From contig NZ_WMDZ01000001.1 of NCBI RefSeq assembly GCF_021735935.1, forward strand, positions 2,046,001 through 2,110,000: a stretch of 64,000 nucleotides of DNA, written 5' to 3'. The stretch comes from Sulfitobacter sp. M39 (GTDB taxonomy: Bacteria; Pseudomonadota; Alphaproteobacteria; Rhodobacterales; Rhodobacteraceae). Below, piece by piece: positions 28,298 through 37,370 of this stretch (its first letter is position 1; each line of letters starts with the position of its first letter). The position numbers and the translations under genes are program-made. Below the pieces are notes generated by a model, which worked only from the letters and a program-made list of their open reading frames with translations, was not told where the DNA came from and did not search any database.

Positions 28298-28747
28298 TCA
28301 GAATTTGCGCGACATGAACATGTAGTTTTCACGGGGGCGAAAGCCTGCACGGTGGTAAAGCTTCTGCGCTATCTCGTTGCTACGCTCTACCTCAAGATGG
28401 ATCGCGCGCAGACCGCCGCCCGCCAGCGCATTTGGGACGGCCAGCAATGCCTCTGTCGCGATGCCACGGCCACGCACGCCGGGGCGCACGTAGATTTCAT
28501 CGATGATCGCGTCCAGACCGCCGAATTCAACCGACCAGCCGAAGGTGATGATGATATAGCCGATGGGCGCACGGGCTGGGCCGATCAGATAGGCCACCCC
28601 ATAGGGTGTCCCTTCCAGCAGCGGTGCCAGCCCGTTGCGGCGGTCATCATCCGTCTGCTCGATCCCCGTCTCGGCGTGAAAGCTGCCCACGAGGGCCACG
28701 AGACGGTCCAGATGCTCTGGCTTGGCAAGGGTGAAGGCCGCGCTCAT
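28298..28747 (-). CDS. GNAT family N-acetyltransferase
   Basis: 149 residues, a single GNAT domain. The acetyl-CoA pyrophosphate-binding motif is visible as VRPGVRGRGIATEALL (Q/R-x-x-G-x-G/A) near residues 89-104, after strand 4 (DAIIDEIYV). The acceptor side reads HLEVERSNEIAQKLYHRAGFR, typical of the RimI-like superfamily. The acceptor cannot be predicted. The ATG overlaps the stop of the upstream nucleoside hydrolase as ATGA, so they form a two-gene operon. Confidence 0.85.
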   Translation of the reverse strand: MSAAFTLAKPEHLDRLVALVGSFHAETGIEQTDDDRRNGLAPLLEGTPYGVAYLIGPARAPIGYIIITFGWSVEFGGLDAIIDEIYVRPGVRGRGIATEALLAVPNALAGGGLRAIHLEVERSNEIAQKLYHRAGFRPRENYMFMSRKF

Positions 28748-29685
28748 AGACGGGCCAGCCGTTCGGTCAGCAGGGCAAAGAAGCCGTCAGAGTCCAGATC
28801 GCCCATAAAGGTCGCATTGGGGGCGCGGTCGGTCACGCCCCACCAATCGGCGACGGTCATGCCCATGGTAAGCTCTGACTCTGTCTCGATCTCGACGTTG
28901 ATGTGGCGGCCTTTGAACAGATCGGGGTTGATCAGATAGGCGGTGACGCAAGGGTCATGCAGCGGCGCGCCGTCGGAGCCGTATTTCTCTTTGTCGAACC
29001 GTTCGAAGAAATCGGTCATTTCCGCCACGGCGATGCCCACAGGCGTGCCAAGGGCGCGGAAGGCGTCGTTGCGCGCTTTGGTCACCAGCGCCTTATGGGT
29101 GACGTCCAGCGGCATCACAACGATAGGAGCGCCGGATTTAAACACGATATCAGCAGCTTGCGGATCGACGTAGATGTTGAACTCTGCCGTTGGGGTGATG
29201 TTGCCCCCTTCGAAATAGCCGCCGCCCATCAGCACGATCTTGGCGATGCGATCGGCGATATCGGGTGCTTTTTGCAACGCGGTGGCGATATTGGTCAGCG
29301 GCCCCAGCGGGCATAGCGTGACGGTTCCCGGAGCGTTATCGCGCAGGGTGTCGATGATGAAATCCACGGCATGGCCTTCAGCCATCGGCATCGTAGGGTC
29401 GGGCAGATCGGGGCCGTCCAACCCGGTCTTGCCGTGCACATGCTCTGCCGTGACCAGCGCGCGGCCCAGCGGGCGGTCGCATCCGGCAAAGACTTTGACA
29501 TCCCGTTTGCCGGCCAATTCGCACACGATCCGCGCGTTACGCGAGGTGAGGTCCAGCGGCACATTACCCGCGACGCAGGTGATCCCCAGAACATCAAGCT
29601 CTTCGGGGCTGGCCAAAGCGACAAGGATCGCTACGGCGTCATCCTGACCGGGGTCCGTGTCGATAATTATCTTGCGCGGTGTCAT
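28744..29685 (-). CDS. Inosine-uridine preferring nucleoside hydrolase
   Basis: 313 residues. Hydrolyses the N-glycosidic bond of ribonucleosides to ribose and base. The calcium-binding Asp cluster DTDPGQDDAVAI is at residues 8-19, followed by HGKTGLDGPDLP and a substrate-binding NITPTAEFNIYVDPQAAD region; a later VTHKALV and HDPCVTAYLI fit the family. No signal peptide, so it is cytoplasmic. The ATG follows an AGGAG site. It is coupled to the GNAT gene downstream. Substrate preference (purine or pyrimidine) is not decided by the sequence. Confidence 0.92.
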   Translation of the reverse strand: MTPRKIIIDTDPGQDDAVAILVALASPEELDVLGITCVAGNVPLDLTSRNARIVCELAGKRDVKVFAGCDRPLGRALVTAEHVHGKTGLDGPDLPDPTMPMAEGHAVDFIIDTLRDNAPGTVTLCPLGPLTNIATALQKAPDIADRIAKIVLMGGGYFEGGNITPTAEFNIYVDPQAADIVFKSGAPIVVMPLDVTHKALVTKARNDAFRALGTPVGIAVAEMTDFFERFDKEKYGSDGAPLHDPCVTAYLINPDLFKGRHINVEIETESELTMGMTVADWWGVTDRAPNATFMGDLDSDGFFALLTERLARL

Positions 29686-29757
29686 GGGCTCTCCTGTCTT
29701 GGCTGTGCCAGAGCCTTGCCGCAAGTGCCGCGACTTGTCCAGCAGGCACGGGCGGTC

Positions 29758-30582
29758 CTAGCTGCGTTCCGCCCGTTTTACATCCTCCCACAAGGCATCC
29801 ATCTCGGCCAGATCACTGTCCGAGGGCGATTTACCTCGTGCGGCCAACCGTTCCTCTACACCGTTGAAGCGACGAATGAATTTGGCGTTGGCGGCGCGCA
29901 GGGCGGCTTCGGGTTCGACCCCAAGATGCCGGCCTAGATTGGCCATGACGAACATCAGATCACCGTATTCCTCGGTTACCTCGGCCTGGGTCAGAGTCTC
30001 GCGCGCCTCGACCAGTTCGGTTGCTTCTTCGGTGATCTTGGCGATCACGTCATCCACTTGCGGCCAGTCAAACCCCACTCGGGCCGCCCGTTTTTGCAGC
30101 TTGTAGGCGCGCAGCAGTGCAGGCAGGCCAACGGCCACGCCGTCAAGCGTCCGCCCTTGGGACTTGCCCGCGCGTTCTGCCGCCTTGATCTTTTCCCAAT
30201 CCGCGGTCTGCTGCTCGGCCGATTTATCGCGGCTTTCATCGCCGAAAACATGCGGGTGCCGCGCGACCATCTTGTCCGAGATATTGCGCACCACCGTCTG
30301 AAAGCTGAACCGCCCGTCCTCTTCTCCCATAGCCGTGTGATAAACGGTCTGGAGCAGCAGATCGCCCAACTCTCCCTCAAGCTCGGGCCAGTCGCGACGC
30401 TCGATCGCATCGGCGACTTCATACGCTTCTTCAATGGTATAGGGGGCGATGCTGTCGAAATCCTGTTCGATATCCCAAGGGCATCCGGTTTGCGGGTCGC
30501 GCAGGCGGCGCATGATTTCCAGCAAGCGTTCGATCCCGGCGTCGCGATCGTGGATCAACGCATCATTTCTTGTCTCGGCCAT
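29758..30582 (-). CDS. mazG: Nucleoside triphosphate pyrophosphohydrolase MazG
   Basis: 274 residues with two tandem MazG domains. MazG hydrolyses NTPs and dNTPs to monophosphate and pyrophosphate, clearing non-canonical nucleotides. The first domain has RRLRDPQTGCPWDIEQDF and the metal-binding ELEGELGDLLLQTVYH; the second has KITEEATELVEA and EYGDLMFVMANLGRHL. I choose the ATG at 30582 because a GGGG ribosome-like run precedes it; an ATG four codons upstream has none. It is divergent from the M20 amidohydrolase gene. Confidence 0.93.
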   Translation of the reverse strand: MAETRNDALIHDRDAGIERLLEIMRRLRDPQTGCPWDIEQDFDSIAPYTIEEAYEVADAIERRDWPELEGELGDLLLQTVYHTAMGEEDGRFSFQTVVRNISDKMVARHPHVFGDESRDKSAEQQTADWEKIKAAERAGKSQGRTLDGVAVGLPALLRAYKLQKRAARVGFDWPQVDDVIAKITEEATELVEARETLTQAEVTEEYGDLMFVMANLGRHLGVEPEAALRAANAKFIRRFNGVEERLAARGKSPSDSDLAEMDALWEDVKRAERS

Positions 30583-30644
30583 TGCAGCCCCCATGTGTCT
30601 GATGTCAGATGCAACCTGACCAACATCCCCACAGGAGTCCAGTA

Positions 30645-31814
30645 ATGCCCGTCGTGAACCGTATCGCGGATTATGCCCCCCAGATGACAGAATGGCGCAG
30701 ATATCTGCACACGATTCCGGAACTGGGGAACGACTGCTTCAAGACCGCGGCTTTCGTGGCGGAACGTCTGCGCGAATTCGGCGTGGACGAGCTGCACGAA
30801 GGCTTTGCCACCACGGGCATCGTCGCCATCATCAACGGTCAGGCCGAGGGGCCGACCATCGGGCTGCGCGCCGACATGGATGCGCTGCCGATCCCCGAGG
30901 AAACCGGGCTGGACTATGCCAGCACCCACGCAGGCAAGATGCACGCCTGCGGGCACGACGGGCATACAACGATGCTGCTGGGGGCGGCGAAATATCTGGC
31001 GGAAACGCGCAATTTCGCGGGCCGCGTGGCGCTGATCTTCCAACCCGCTGAAGAAACCGGCGGAGGGGCCGAGGTGATGGTCGAGGAAGGGATCCTTGAT
31101 CGCTTCGACATCGGCCAGGTCTATGCGCTGCACAATGCGCCCGGCTTTGAGAAAGGGGGCTTTTACACATCCCCCGGCGCGATGATGGCGGCGGTCGATG
31201 AATTTCACATCTACATCAAGGGCTTGGGCGGTCATGGCGCCACACCGCATCTGACCCGCGATCCGGTCGTCGCCGCCTGTGGCATTGCGACAGCATTGCA
31301 GACCATCGTCAGCCGCAACCACTATGCACAGGATGATCTTGTCGTTTCGGTCACGCAGATCCACACGGGCACCACCGACAACGTGATCCCCGAGACAGCC
31401 TATATCAACGGCACGGTACGCAGCTTTGACAAAGAGGTGCAGGCCATGGTGATCCGGCGGATGGAGCAGATCGTCGCCGGACAAGCCGCCAGCTATGATG
31501 TCAGTGCGACACTGGAATATGAAAAGGGCTATCCCGCCACAGTGAACACCCCAGAAGAGGCCGGATTTGCCGCCTCCGTTGCCACCGAGATTGCGGGCGA
31601 GGACCGCGTGATTGCCGATAATGGCCGCGAGATGGGGGCCGAGGATTTTAGTTATATGCTCGAAAAACGCCCCGGTGCCTATTTGTTCATCGGGCAGGGT
31701 GACACCGCAGGGCTGCACCACGCCGCCTATAACTTCGACGATGAGATCGCGCCTGTGGGTGCATCCTTTTTTGCCCGCATCGTCGAGCGGGCCCAACCAC
31801 TAGGAGCCAAATAA
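30645..31814 (+). CDS. M20 family amidohydrolase (M20D, hippurate-hydrolase-like)
   Basis: 389 residues. Metal ligands are in LRADMDALPIPEETG, MHACGHDGHTTML (His pair), and PAEETGGGAEVM, followed by the dimerisation domain and a C-terminal AEDFSYMLEKRPGAYLFIGQG. These enzymes cleave N-acyl or N-carbamoyl amino acids and related amides. The gene is one base from an agmatinase-family gene and almost certainly in one operon with it, which suggests a substrate with a guanidino, acyl-amine or ureido group. The ATG follows an AGGAG site. The true substrate is not decided. Confidence 0.9.
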   Translation: MPVVNRIADYAPQMTEWRRYLHTIPELGNDCFKTAAFVAERLREFGVDELHEGFATTGIVAIINGQAEGPTIGLRADMDALPIPEETGLDYASTHAGKMHACGHDGHTTMLLGAAKYLAETRNFAGRVALIFQPAEETGGGAEVMVEEGILDRFDIGQVYALHNAPGFEKGGFYTSPGAMMAAVDEFHIYIKGLGGHGATPHLTRDPVVAACGIATALQTIVSRNHYAQDDLVVSVTQIHTGTTDNVIPETAYINGTVRSFDKEVQAMVIRRMEQIVAGQAASYDVSATLEYEKGYPATVNTPEEAGFAASVATEIAGEDRVIADNGREMGAEDFSYMLEKRPGAYLFIGQGDTAGLHHAAYNFDDEIAPVGASFFARIVERAQPLGAK

Positions 31815-31815
31815 C

Positions 31816-32793
31816 ATGGGTTTGGAAGACGCTAAAAACCAGGTTGATCAAGCCTTTACCCGCGATGATCTAAAAGGGCCGAGCTTCGAGAACGCCTTTG
31901 GCGGGGCCACGTCCTTTCTGCGCCGGCGCTATACCAAAGACCTGCGCGGCGTGGACATCGCCGTGACCGGCGTGCCCTTTGATCAGGCCGTGACCAACCG
32001 TACCGGCACCCGTCTGGGCCCGCGCGCGATCCGCGAAGCGTCTTCCTTGCAGCCCTACGACCCGCCCTATGGCTGGGATTTCGACGTGCTGAGCGAGTTT
32101 GCCATCGCCGACTATGGCGATCTGGCGTTCGACTATGGTCACACAAGCCAGTTTCCCGCCGCTTTAACAAGCCATATCAAAGGGATACTGGACGCAGGTG
32201 CAGCAAGTGTGACCCTGGGCGGAGACCACTACATCAGTTTCCCGACCCTCAAGGCCTATGCCGAAAAATACGGTCCTATCAGTCTGTTACAGTTCGATGC
32301 GCATTCGGATACATGGCCCGACGATGATATGGACCGGATCGACCACGGCACCATGTTCTACAAGGCGGTGAAATCGGGCATCGTTGATCCCAAAACCTCG
32401 GTTCAGGTGGGCATCCGCACGACCAACCCCGATACGCTTGGCGTGACAACCATCGACGCGCGCGAGGTCCACGAGAAGGGGCCGCAGGCAGCCGTTGCCA
32501 AAATAAAACAGGTACTTGGCGACCGTCCTTGCTATCTTACATTCGATATCGACGCGCTTGATCCGGCCTTTGCGCCGGGCACAGGCACACCGGTATGGGG
32601 CGGGCTCACGTCGGCGCAGGCGGCGATCATGATGCGGGATCTTGCGGGGATCAACATCGTGGGCGGCGACATCGTTGAAGTCTCTCCGCCTTTTGACACG
32701 ACCGGTGCGACAGCGATCGCCGGTGCCCATGTGGCGACCGAGATCCTGTGCTTGCTGGGGTGGAATATGCGGCAGACCAAAGCCCGCGCGTAG
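31816..32793 (+). CDS. speB: Agmatinase-family ureohydrolase (SpeB-like)
   Basis: 325 residues. The manganese-binding motifs of the ureohydrolase family are complete: GGDHYISFPTLK, QFDAHSDTWPDD, and TFDIDALDPAFAPGTGTP. Agmatinase turns agmatine into putrescine and urea. The family also includes guanidinobutyrase, guanidinopropionase and guanidinase, which look much alike, so SpeB is the default rather than a proof. Adjacent to an M20 amidohydrolase, with its start one base after that gene's stop. Soluble, no signal peptide. Confidence 0.85.
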   Translation: MGLEDAKNQVDQAFTRDDLKGPSFENAFGGATSFLRRRYTKDLRGVDIAVTGVPFDQAVTNRTGTRLGPRAIREASSLQPYDPPYGWDFDVLSEFAIADYGDLAFDYGHTSQFPAALTSHIKGILDAGAASVTLGGDHYISFPTLKAYAEKYGPISLLQFDAHSDTWPDDDMDRIDHGTMFYKAVKSGIVDPKTSVQVGIRTTNPDTLGVTTIDAREVHEKGPQAAVAKIKQVLGDRPCYLTFDIDALDPAFAPGTGTPVWGGLTSAQAAIMMRDLAGINIVGGDIVEVSPPFDTTGATAIAGAHVATEILCLLGWNMRQTKARA

Positions 32794-32865
32794 CCACCGG
32801 CGGCGCAGTTTGCGATGGCAGGACGCTCCGCGGGGAGTTTATTTGGCAAAATGAAGGTAAAGATA

Positions 32866-33297
32866 ATGATGGCATTTTTCTGGATCGCACTGGCGATTTT
32901 CGTCGCCTTGCAGGCGTACATCCGCCTTGCACCCGCCCCCGCGGCCCGCTGGGAATTGGGCGCGGTCGACAAGGCCCCCGGCGATTACCCGTCGGAGGGG
33001 GGCTTTATGGCCGTGCGCGACGTTGAAGGCGATGGCACGGCGTTCCTGAACCGGTTTGACGACGCGATGCTGTCGTTGCCCCGAACTCAGCGGATCGAAA
33101 GCAACGCAGGTCAGGCGCTTTATGTCACACGCTCGGGCTTCTGGGGCTTTCCCGATTACACCAGCGTCGCGGTCGCCCCCGTTGACGGGGCGGATCAGAG
33201 CCGCGCGGTGGTCTATGGGCGGCTGCGCTTTGGCCGGTCAGATATGGGTGTGAATGCCAAGCGTTTGAAGCGGGTTCTGGCCCAAGCCGGGGTCTAG
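32866..33297 (+). CDS. DUF1499 family membrane-anchored protein
   Basis: 143 residues. An N-terminal hydrophobic segment (FFWIALAIFVALQAYIRLAP) anchors it, and the rest is DUF1499-like: NRFDDAMLSLPRTQRI, LYVTRSGFWGFPDYTSVAVAP, VYGRLRFGRSDMGVNAKRLKRVL. Its function is unknown. The ATG at 32866 is preceded by AAGG with 8-base spacing; an ATG five codons earlier (32851) is possible. The 3' end overlaps a convergent gene by 60 bp, which is unusual for two real genes. Confidence 0.7.
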   Translation: MMAFFWIALAIFVALQAYIRLAPAPAARWELGAVDKAPGDYPSEGGFMAVRDVEGDGTAFLNRFDDAMLSLPRTQRIESNAGQALYVTRSGFWGFPDYTSVAVAPVDGADQSRAVVYGRLRFGRSDMGVNAKRLKRVLAQAGV

Positions 33298-33543
33298 GCG
33301 CTGTGCGAGGCCGGGGCAGGCCTCATCGATATCGCGCCACATGGGCACATTCAGCGACATCTGGCATTGCGCGGCAAAGCGACGACCGTTGACGTCGAGG
33401 CAGATCGTTTGCCCCAGCTCGACCCGCTGGCCGTTGCGGTCGGTGCAATAGCACTCCACCGTTTTGCGTCCCGAGGGTGCAGGGTCCGCCGCAAGCGACG
33501 GGGCAAGGCAGATCAGACTGAAAACCAGCGAAATGCGTTTCAT
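33238..33543 (-). CDS. Small exported cysteine-containing protein of unknown function
   Basis: 101 residues. An N-terminal signal peptide (MKRISLVFSLICLAPSLAA) gives an exported mature protein with Cys residues in VECYCTDRNG, TICLDVNG and AAQCQM, suggesting disulfides. It overlaps the convergent DUF1499 gene by 60 bp, all in its C-terminal part. I do not recognise the family; the pattern CYCTDRNGQRVELGQ resembles small periplasmic proteins in Rhodobacteraceae. Coding is supported by the signal peptide followed by a compact Cys pattern. Confidence 0.6.
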   Translation of the reverse strand: MKRISLVFSLICLAPSLAADPAPSGRKTVECYCTDRNGQRVELGQTICLDVNGRRFAAQCQMSLNVPMWRDIDEACPGLAQRLDPGLGQNPLQTLGIHTHI

Positions 33544-33605
33544 AGGGGCATCATAGCACAGGCTGGGTCTTGACCATAGCCGCTTCATCAGCGACATCCA
33601 GCGGT

Positions 33606-34661
33606 ATGATCCCCATGGACCGCCTTGCCCAAATCACCCAACGTTTCCAATTTCTGGAGGCATCGATGTCTGCTGGCTCTGACGGGGCGGATTTTGCCAA
33701 GCTGGCCAAGGAATACGCCGATCTGCGCCCCGTGGTCGAACAGATCGACGCCTATCGCCAGTTGCTGCAAGACATGGACGACGCCCGCGCCATGCTGAAA
33801 GACCCCGAGATGGCGGAGCTGGCCGAGGAAGAGCTGCCGCGCCTGAAGGCCGCGTTGCCGCAAGCCGAGGCTGATCTGCAATTGGCGCTGCTGCCGCGAG
33901 ATGAGGCCGACAAAAAGCCCGCGATGCTGGAGATCCGCCCCGGGACCGGCGGGGATGAGGCAGCACTTTTCGCCGCCGATCTGCTGCGGATGTATCAACG
34001 CTATGCCGAGGCGCGTGGCTGGAAGGTCGAGCTGATCGAACAACAGTTCACCGAGCTTGGCGGCGTCAAAGAGGTCGTGGCTCATATCAAGGGCGAGAAT
34101 GTCTTTGCCCGTCTGAAATACGAATCCGGTGTGCACCGTGTGCAGCGTGTGCCCTCTACCGAAAGCGGCGGGCGTATCCATACCTCTGCCGCGACTGTCG
34201 CCGTTCTGCCAGAGGCAGAGGATGTGGATATTCACATCGACGCCAATGATCTGCGGATCGATACAATGCGCAGTTCAGGGGCGGGCGGGCAGCACGTCAA
34301 CACCACCGATTCTGCCGTGCGCATCACTCACCTGCCGACAGGGCTGGTGGTGACATCTTCCGAGAAATCGCAGCACCGCAACCGCGAGATCGCGATGCAG
34401 GTGCTGAAAGCGCGGCTTTATGATATGGAGCGTCAGCGGGTGGACAGTGAACGATCGGCCAGCCGTGCGGCGCAGGTGGGGTCGGGGGACCGGTCTGAAC
34501 GGATCCGGACCTATAACTTCCCGCAAGGGCGCCTGACCGACCACCGGATCAACCTCACGCTCTACCGGCTTGAAGCCGTGATGCAGGGCGATCTGGACGA
34601 GATTGTCGATGCGCTGACCGCGGATGCGCAGGCGCAGCTGCTGGCCGAGATGGGGCAGTGA
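33606..34661 (+). CDS. prfA: Peptide chain release factor 1
   Basis: 351 residues. RF1 ends translation at UAA and UAG. The GGQ motif is in [18 protein letters not shown], and the codon-recognition loop region follows [20 protein letters not shown]. The start is taken at [14 protein letters not shown]; an ATG three codons on (33615) would also serve. The stop overlaps the prmC start as GTGA, coupling the enzyme to its modifier. The order prfA-prmC is widespread. Confidence 0.96.
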   Translation: MIPMDRLAQITQRFQFLEASMSAGSDGADFAKLAKEYADLRPVVEQIDAYRQLLQDMDDARAMLKDPEMAELAEEELPRLKAALPQAEADLQLALLPRDEADKKPAMLEIRPGTGGDEAALFAADLLRMYQRYAEARGWKVELIEQQFTELGGVKEVVAHIKGENVFARLKYESGVHRVQRVPSTESGGRIHTSAATVAVLPEAEDVDIHIDANDLRIDTMRSSGAGGQHVNTTDSAVRITHLPTGLVVTSSEKSQHRNREIAMQVLKARLYDMERQRVDSERSASRAAQVGSGDRSERIRTYNFPQGRLTDHRINLTLYRLEAVMQGDLDEIVDALTADAQAQLLAEMGQ

Positions 34662-35500
34662 GCGCGCCAACCGCCGCGCAAGCCATGGTCGCCGCCACAG
34701 CGCGATTGCGCGCGGCGGGCGTGCCTGACCCCGCACGGGATGCGCGGATCTTGCTGGCGCATGCGGCCTCGGTTGATGCGGCACGGGTCACGTTGATCGC
34801 GCCCGAGGAAATCGCGCCGGATATTGCCGAACGTTACGAAAAGCTGATCGCCTTGCGGGCGGTGCGCGTGCCGGTCTCGCATCTCGTGGGGCAGCGGGCG
34901 TTTTACGGGCGCGACTTCAAGGTCAGCCGCGATGTGCTGGACCCGCGGCCCGAGACCGAATCCCTTATTGAACTGGCGCTGTCCGAGCCCTTTGAACGGG
35001 TGCTTGATCTGGGCACCGGATCGGGCTGTATTCTGGTGACGCTTCTGGCCGAACAGCAAGACGCACGCGGCGTGGGACTTGATCTGTCCGAAGCTGCCTG
35101 TCTGCAGGCCAGCGCCAACGCGGTGTTGCACGGGGTGCAGGCACGGGCAGAGATCACGCAATCGGACTGGTTCAGCGCAGCCGAGGGGCGGTTCGATCTG
35201 ATCGTATCCAACCCGCCTTATCTGGCACAAAGCGAGATGGCGGATGTCTCGCCCGAATTGCGCTTGCACGAACCCGAGATGGCACTGACCGACGGGCAGG
35301 ACGGGTTGAGTGTTTACCGTATCATCGCGGCGCAAGCACAGGGGTATCTGACCCCTACAGGCCGCGTTCTGGCAGAGATTGGCTGGCAACAGGGTGCCGA
35401 TGTGAAAGCAATATTTGAGGCGGCCGGTTGGGGCCGGGTGCGCATCTTGCCCGATCTGGGCGGGCGCGACCGTGTCCTTTGGGCCGATACGCCAGCATAA
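34658..35500 (+). CDS. prmC: Release factor glutamine methyltransferase PrmC
   Basis: 280 residues. PrmC methylates the glutamine of the GGQ motif of release factors. It has the SAM-binding [18 protein letters not shown] and the catalytic NPPY in [14 protein letters not shown]. The N-terminal helical domain ([18 protein letters not shown]) is complete. The start is GTG overlapping the prfA stop. It is the expected partner of the preceding gene. Confidence 0.96.
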   Translation: MSAPTAAQAMVAATARLRAAGVPDPARDARILLAHAASVDAARVTLIAPEEIAPDIAERYEKLIALRAVRVPVSHLVGQRAFYGRDFKVSRDVLDPRPETESLIELALSEPFERVLDLGTGSGCILVTLLAEQQDARGVGLDLSEAACLQASANAVLHGVQARAEITQSDWFSAAEGRFDLIVSNPPYLAQSEMADVSPELRLHEPEMALTDGQDGLSVYRIIAAQAQGYLTPTGRVLAEIGWQQGADVKAIFEAAGWGRVRILPDLGGRDRVLWADTPA

Positions 35501-35655
35501 ACACGCCAAAACTTGTCATTTCGCGGTGTTTTTCGCCAATTTCCACTTGCTCCAAATCATTTGCCGTGCTTATTCAAGGATGTTGCAGCGGTGGATGCCT
35601 TTTCGGCGGTCCCGCGCGGCGTTAAGCCCAACAGAGCGTAAAGCTAGCTTTTCAG

Positions 35656-35671
35656 GGACGCGACTGCGTCC
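35656..35671 (+). repeat. Stem-loop in the leader of the DUF4167 gene
   Basis: GGACGC-GACT-GCGTCC, a perfect 6-bp stem with a 4-base loop, 46 bases before the gene start at 35717 in a 216-bp intergenic stretch. No T-run follows. The rest of the stretch is AT-richer than the genes and probably contains the promoter. Role unknown. Confidence 0.4.
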
Positions 35672-35716
35672 GGCAGCTTATTCCGAAGCCCAGCATAACA
35701 AGGCTGAACTGATTAC

Positions 35717-36403
35717 ATGAAATCTTCCAGATCACGGTCCCGGTCCAAGAATAATCGCAACCGTCAGCCGCAAGGTGGCAACGTCGTTAACCGCGTTTTC
35801 GACAGTTCTGGCCCCGAAGGCAAGGTCCGCGGCACGCCGCAGCAGATTATCGAGAAATACAATCAGTTGGCGCGTGATGCCCAGCTGAGCAACGACCGCG
35901 TGGCGGCAGAGAACTTCCAGCAGCACGCCGAACATTACCTGCGTATGCTGTCCGAAGCACAACGCGAGATTGACCAGCGTCGCGATCAGCAAGAACGCGA
36001 GAACCGCGAACGTCAGGCAGAGCGTGACCGCGAGCGGGTAGAGCGTCAGGAACGCGAAGCCGCCCAGGCCGGTCAGAACACTGCTGATCAACCTGCTGCG
36101 GAAACAGATACGGCCGAAAAACCCGACGCGCCCCAGCAGGACAATGCCAAGGGCGATGCCCCCAAGCGCCGCCGCAGCCGCAGCAATAACAACCAGAATG
36201 ACAACGCTCCTAAGTCGGACAGCGCGCCAAATTCGGATGGTGATAACTCGCAAGACGGCAGCGCGGCAGAGGACAATCTGGTCGACACGCCCGAGAACAA
36301 GCCCAAGCCCCGTCGCGCACCGCGCCGCAAACCTGCCCCCAAGGCAGAGGCGAGCGAACCGGCCAAGGACAACAGTGGCGACCAGCCCGAAGCGGCTGAG
36401 TAA
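35717..36403 (+). CDS. DUF4167 domain protein, charged and disordered
   Basis: 228 residues. The N-terminal DUF4167 domain is recognisable: NNRNRQPQGGNVVNRVFDSS, GPEGKVRGTPQQIIEKYNQL and AENFQQHAEHYLRML, ending near residue 90. The rest is low complexity: a run of Arg/Glu/Gln (about 95-120), then Asp/Asn/Ala/Lys/Pro with patches such as KRRRSRSNNNQND and KPRRAPRRKPAPKAEA. Basic patches and disorder suggest nucleic-acid contact but the role is not known. It follows prfA-prmC, an order common in alphaproteobacteria, and ends in a strong terminator. Confidence 0.85.
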   Translation: MKSSRSRSRSKNNRNRQPQGGNVVNRVFDSSGPEGKVRGTPQQIIEKYNQLARDAQLSNDRVAAENFQQHAEHYLRMLSEAQREIDQRRDQQERENRERQAERDRERVERQEREAAQAGQNTADQPAAETDTAEKPDAPQQDNAKGDAPKRRRSRSNNNQNDNAPKSDSAPNSDGDNSQDGSAAEDNLVDTPENKPKPRRAPRRKPAPKAEASEPAKDNSGDQPEAAE

Positions 36404-36421
36404 GCGCTTTCAACTCGTAAC

Positions 36422-36448
36422 AAAGGCCCCGCGATTGCGGGGCCTTTT
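36422..36448 (+). terminator. Intrinsic terminator after the DUF4167 gene
   Basis: AAAGGCCCCGC, loop GATT, GCGGGGCCTTTT: an 11-bp stem followed by a T-run. It ends the prfA-prmC-DUF4167 stretch. The stem A-tract makes it partly usable in the other direction, toward which rsmA is transcribed. Confidence 0.88.
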
Positions 36449-36487
36449 GCGTTTCAGACGGTGAGTGTGTTGTGGTGACCTTAGCCC

Positions 36488-37330
36488 TTAGCCCTTGGCG
36501 ATCTCGCGGGCCAGCGCGCAGAAGCCTTCTAGCGGCACCTGTTCGGCGCGCTCCGTCGGTTTCAATCCGGCCGCAAGCAAGCGATCCTCGATATCCGGTG
36601 CGGTTCCTTTGAGGGCCGAGCGTAGCATTTTGCGCCGCTGATTAAAGGCGGCCGCCACCACGCGGTTCAACACATCAGGATCCGCTGGAAAGCGGGGTTC
36701 GGGCAGGGCCGTCAGATGCACCACAGCGGAGGAGACTTTGGGCGGCGGGGTAAACGCCTCTGGTGGCAGGTTCAGCACGATACGCGCATCGGCCCGCCAC
36801 TGTGCAAGCAGCGCCAGACGGCCATAGGCCTTGGAGCCGGGCTTGGCCACGATCCGCTCGGCCACCTCGCGCTGGAACATCAACGTCAGGCTTTGCCAGA
36901 AGGGTGGCCATTCCTGCGGGGTCAGCCAACGTACCAACAGCTCTGTCCCGACGTTATAGGGCAGGTTCGCCGCGATACGGATCGGTGGGGTCAGATGGGC
37001 CAGCGGGTCGATTTCAAGGGCGTCGCCTTCGATCACCGTCAGACGGTCGGGATAGGCCTCGGAGATCTCGGCCAAAGCGGGCAGGCAGCGTTTGTCTTTC
37101 TCGATCGCCAGCACGCGGCGCGCGCCTTCGGACAGCAACCCGCGCGTCAACCCCCCGGGGCCCGGCCCGATTTCAAGCACATCACATTCGGTCATATCGC
37201 CCGCTTGTCGCGCGATCTTGGCGGTGAGGTTCAGGTCGAGCAGAAAGTTCTGGCCCAGCGATTTGCGCGCCTTCAGGTCATGGGTATTGATCACCTCGCG
37301 CAGGGGCGGCAGGTTGTCGATTGTGCTCAT
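36488..37330 (-). CDS. rsmA: 16S rRNA dimethyladenosine transferase RsmA (KsgA)
   Basis: 280 residues. It dimethylates A1518 and A1519 of 16S rRNA during small-subunit maturation. Motifs: [20 protein letters not shown] at the N-terminus, SAM-binding [16 protein letters not shown], and catalytic [16 protein letters not shown] (N-L-P-Y). The start at 37330 gives [21 protein letters not shown], a normal N-terminus; a longer reading crosses the pdxA end. Last gene of the envelope-pdxA operon, 40 bp after pdxA. Confidence 0.95.
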   Translation of the reverse strand: MSTIDNLPPLREVINTHDLKARKSLGQNFLLDLNLTAKIARQAGDMTECDVLEIGPGPGGLTRGLLSEGARRVLAIEKDKRCLPALAEISEAYPDRLTVIEGDALEIDPLAHLTPPIRIAANLPYNVGTELLVRWLTPQEWPPFWQSLTLMFQREVAERIVAKPGSKAYGRLALLAQWRADARIVLNLPPEAFTPPPKVSSAVVHLTALPEPRFPADPDVLNRVVAAAFNQRRKMLRSALKGTAPDIEDRLLAAGLKPTERAEQVPLEGFCALAREIAKG

Positions 37331-37370
37331 TCTTGGACCTGTGAAACAGAAGGGTTCTGGGGGCGCGGGA

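Noticed and set aside
35501..35530. AAACAC / GTGTTTTT pair after prmC as a terminator
   Set aside because: The stem is only about 6 AT-rich base pairs with a large loop, too weak to call.
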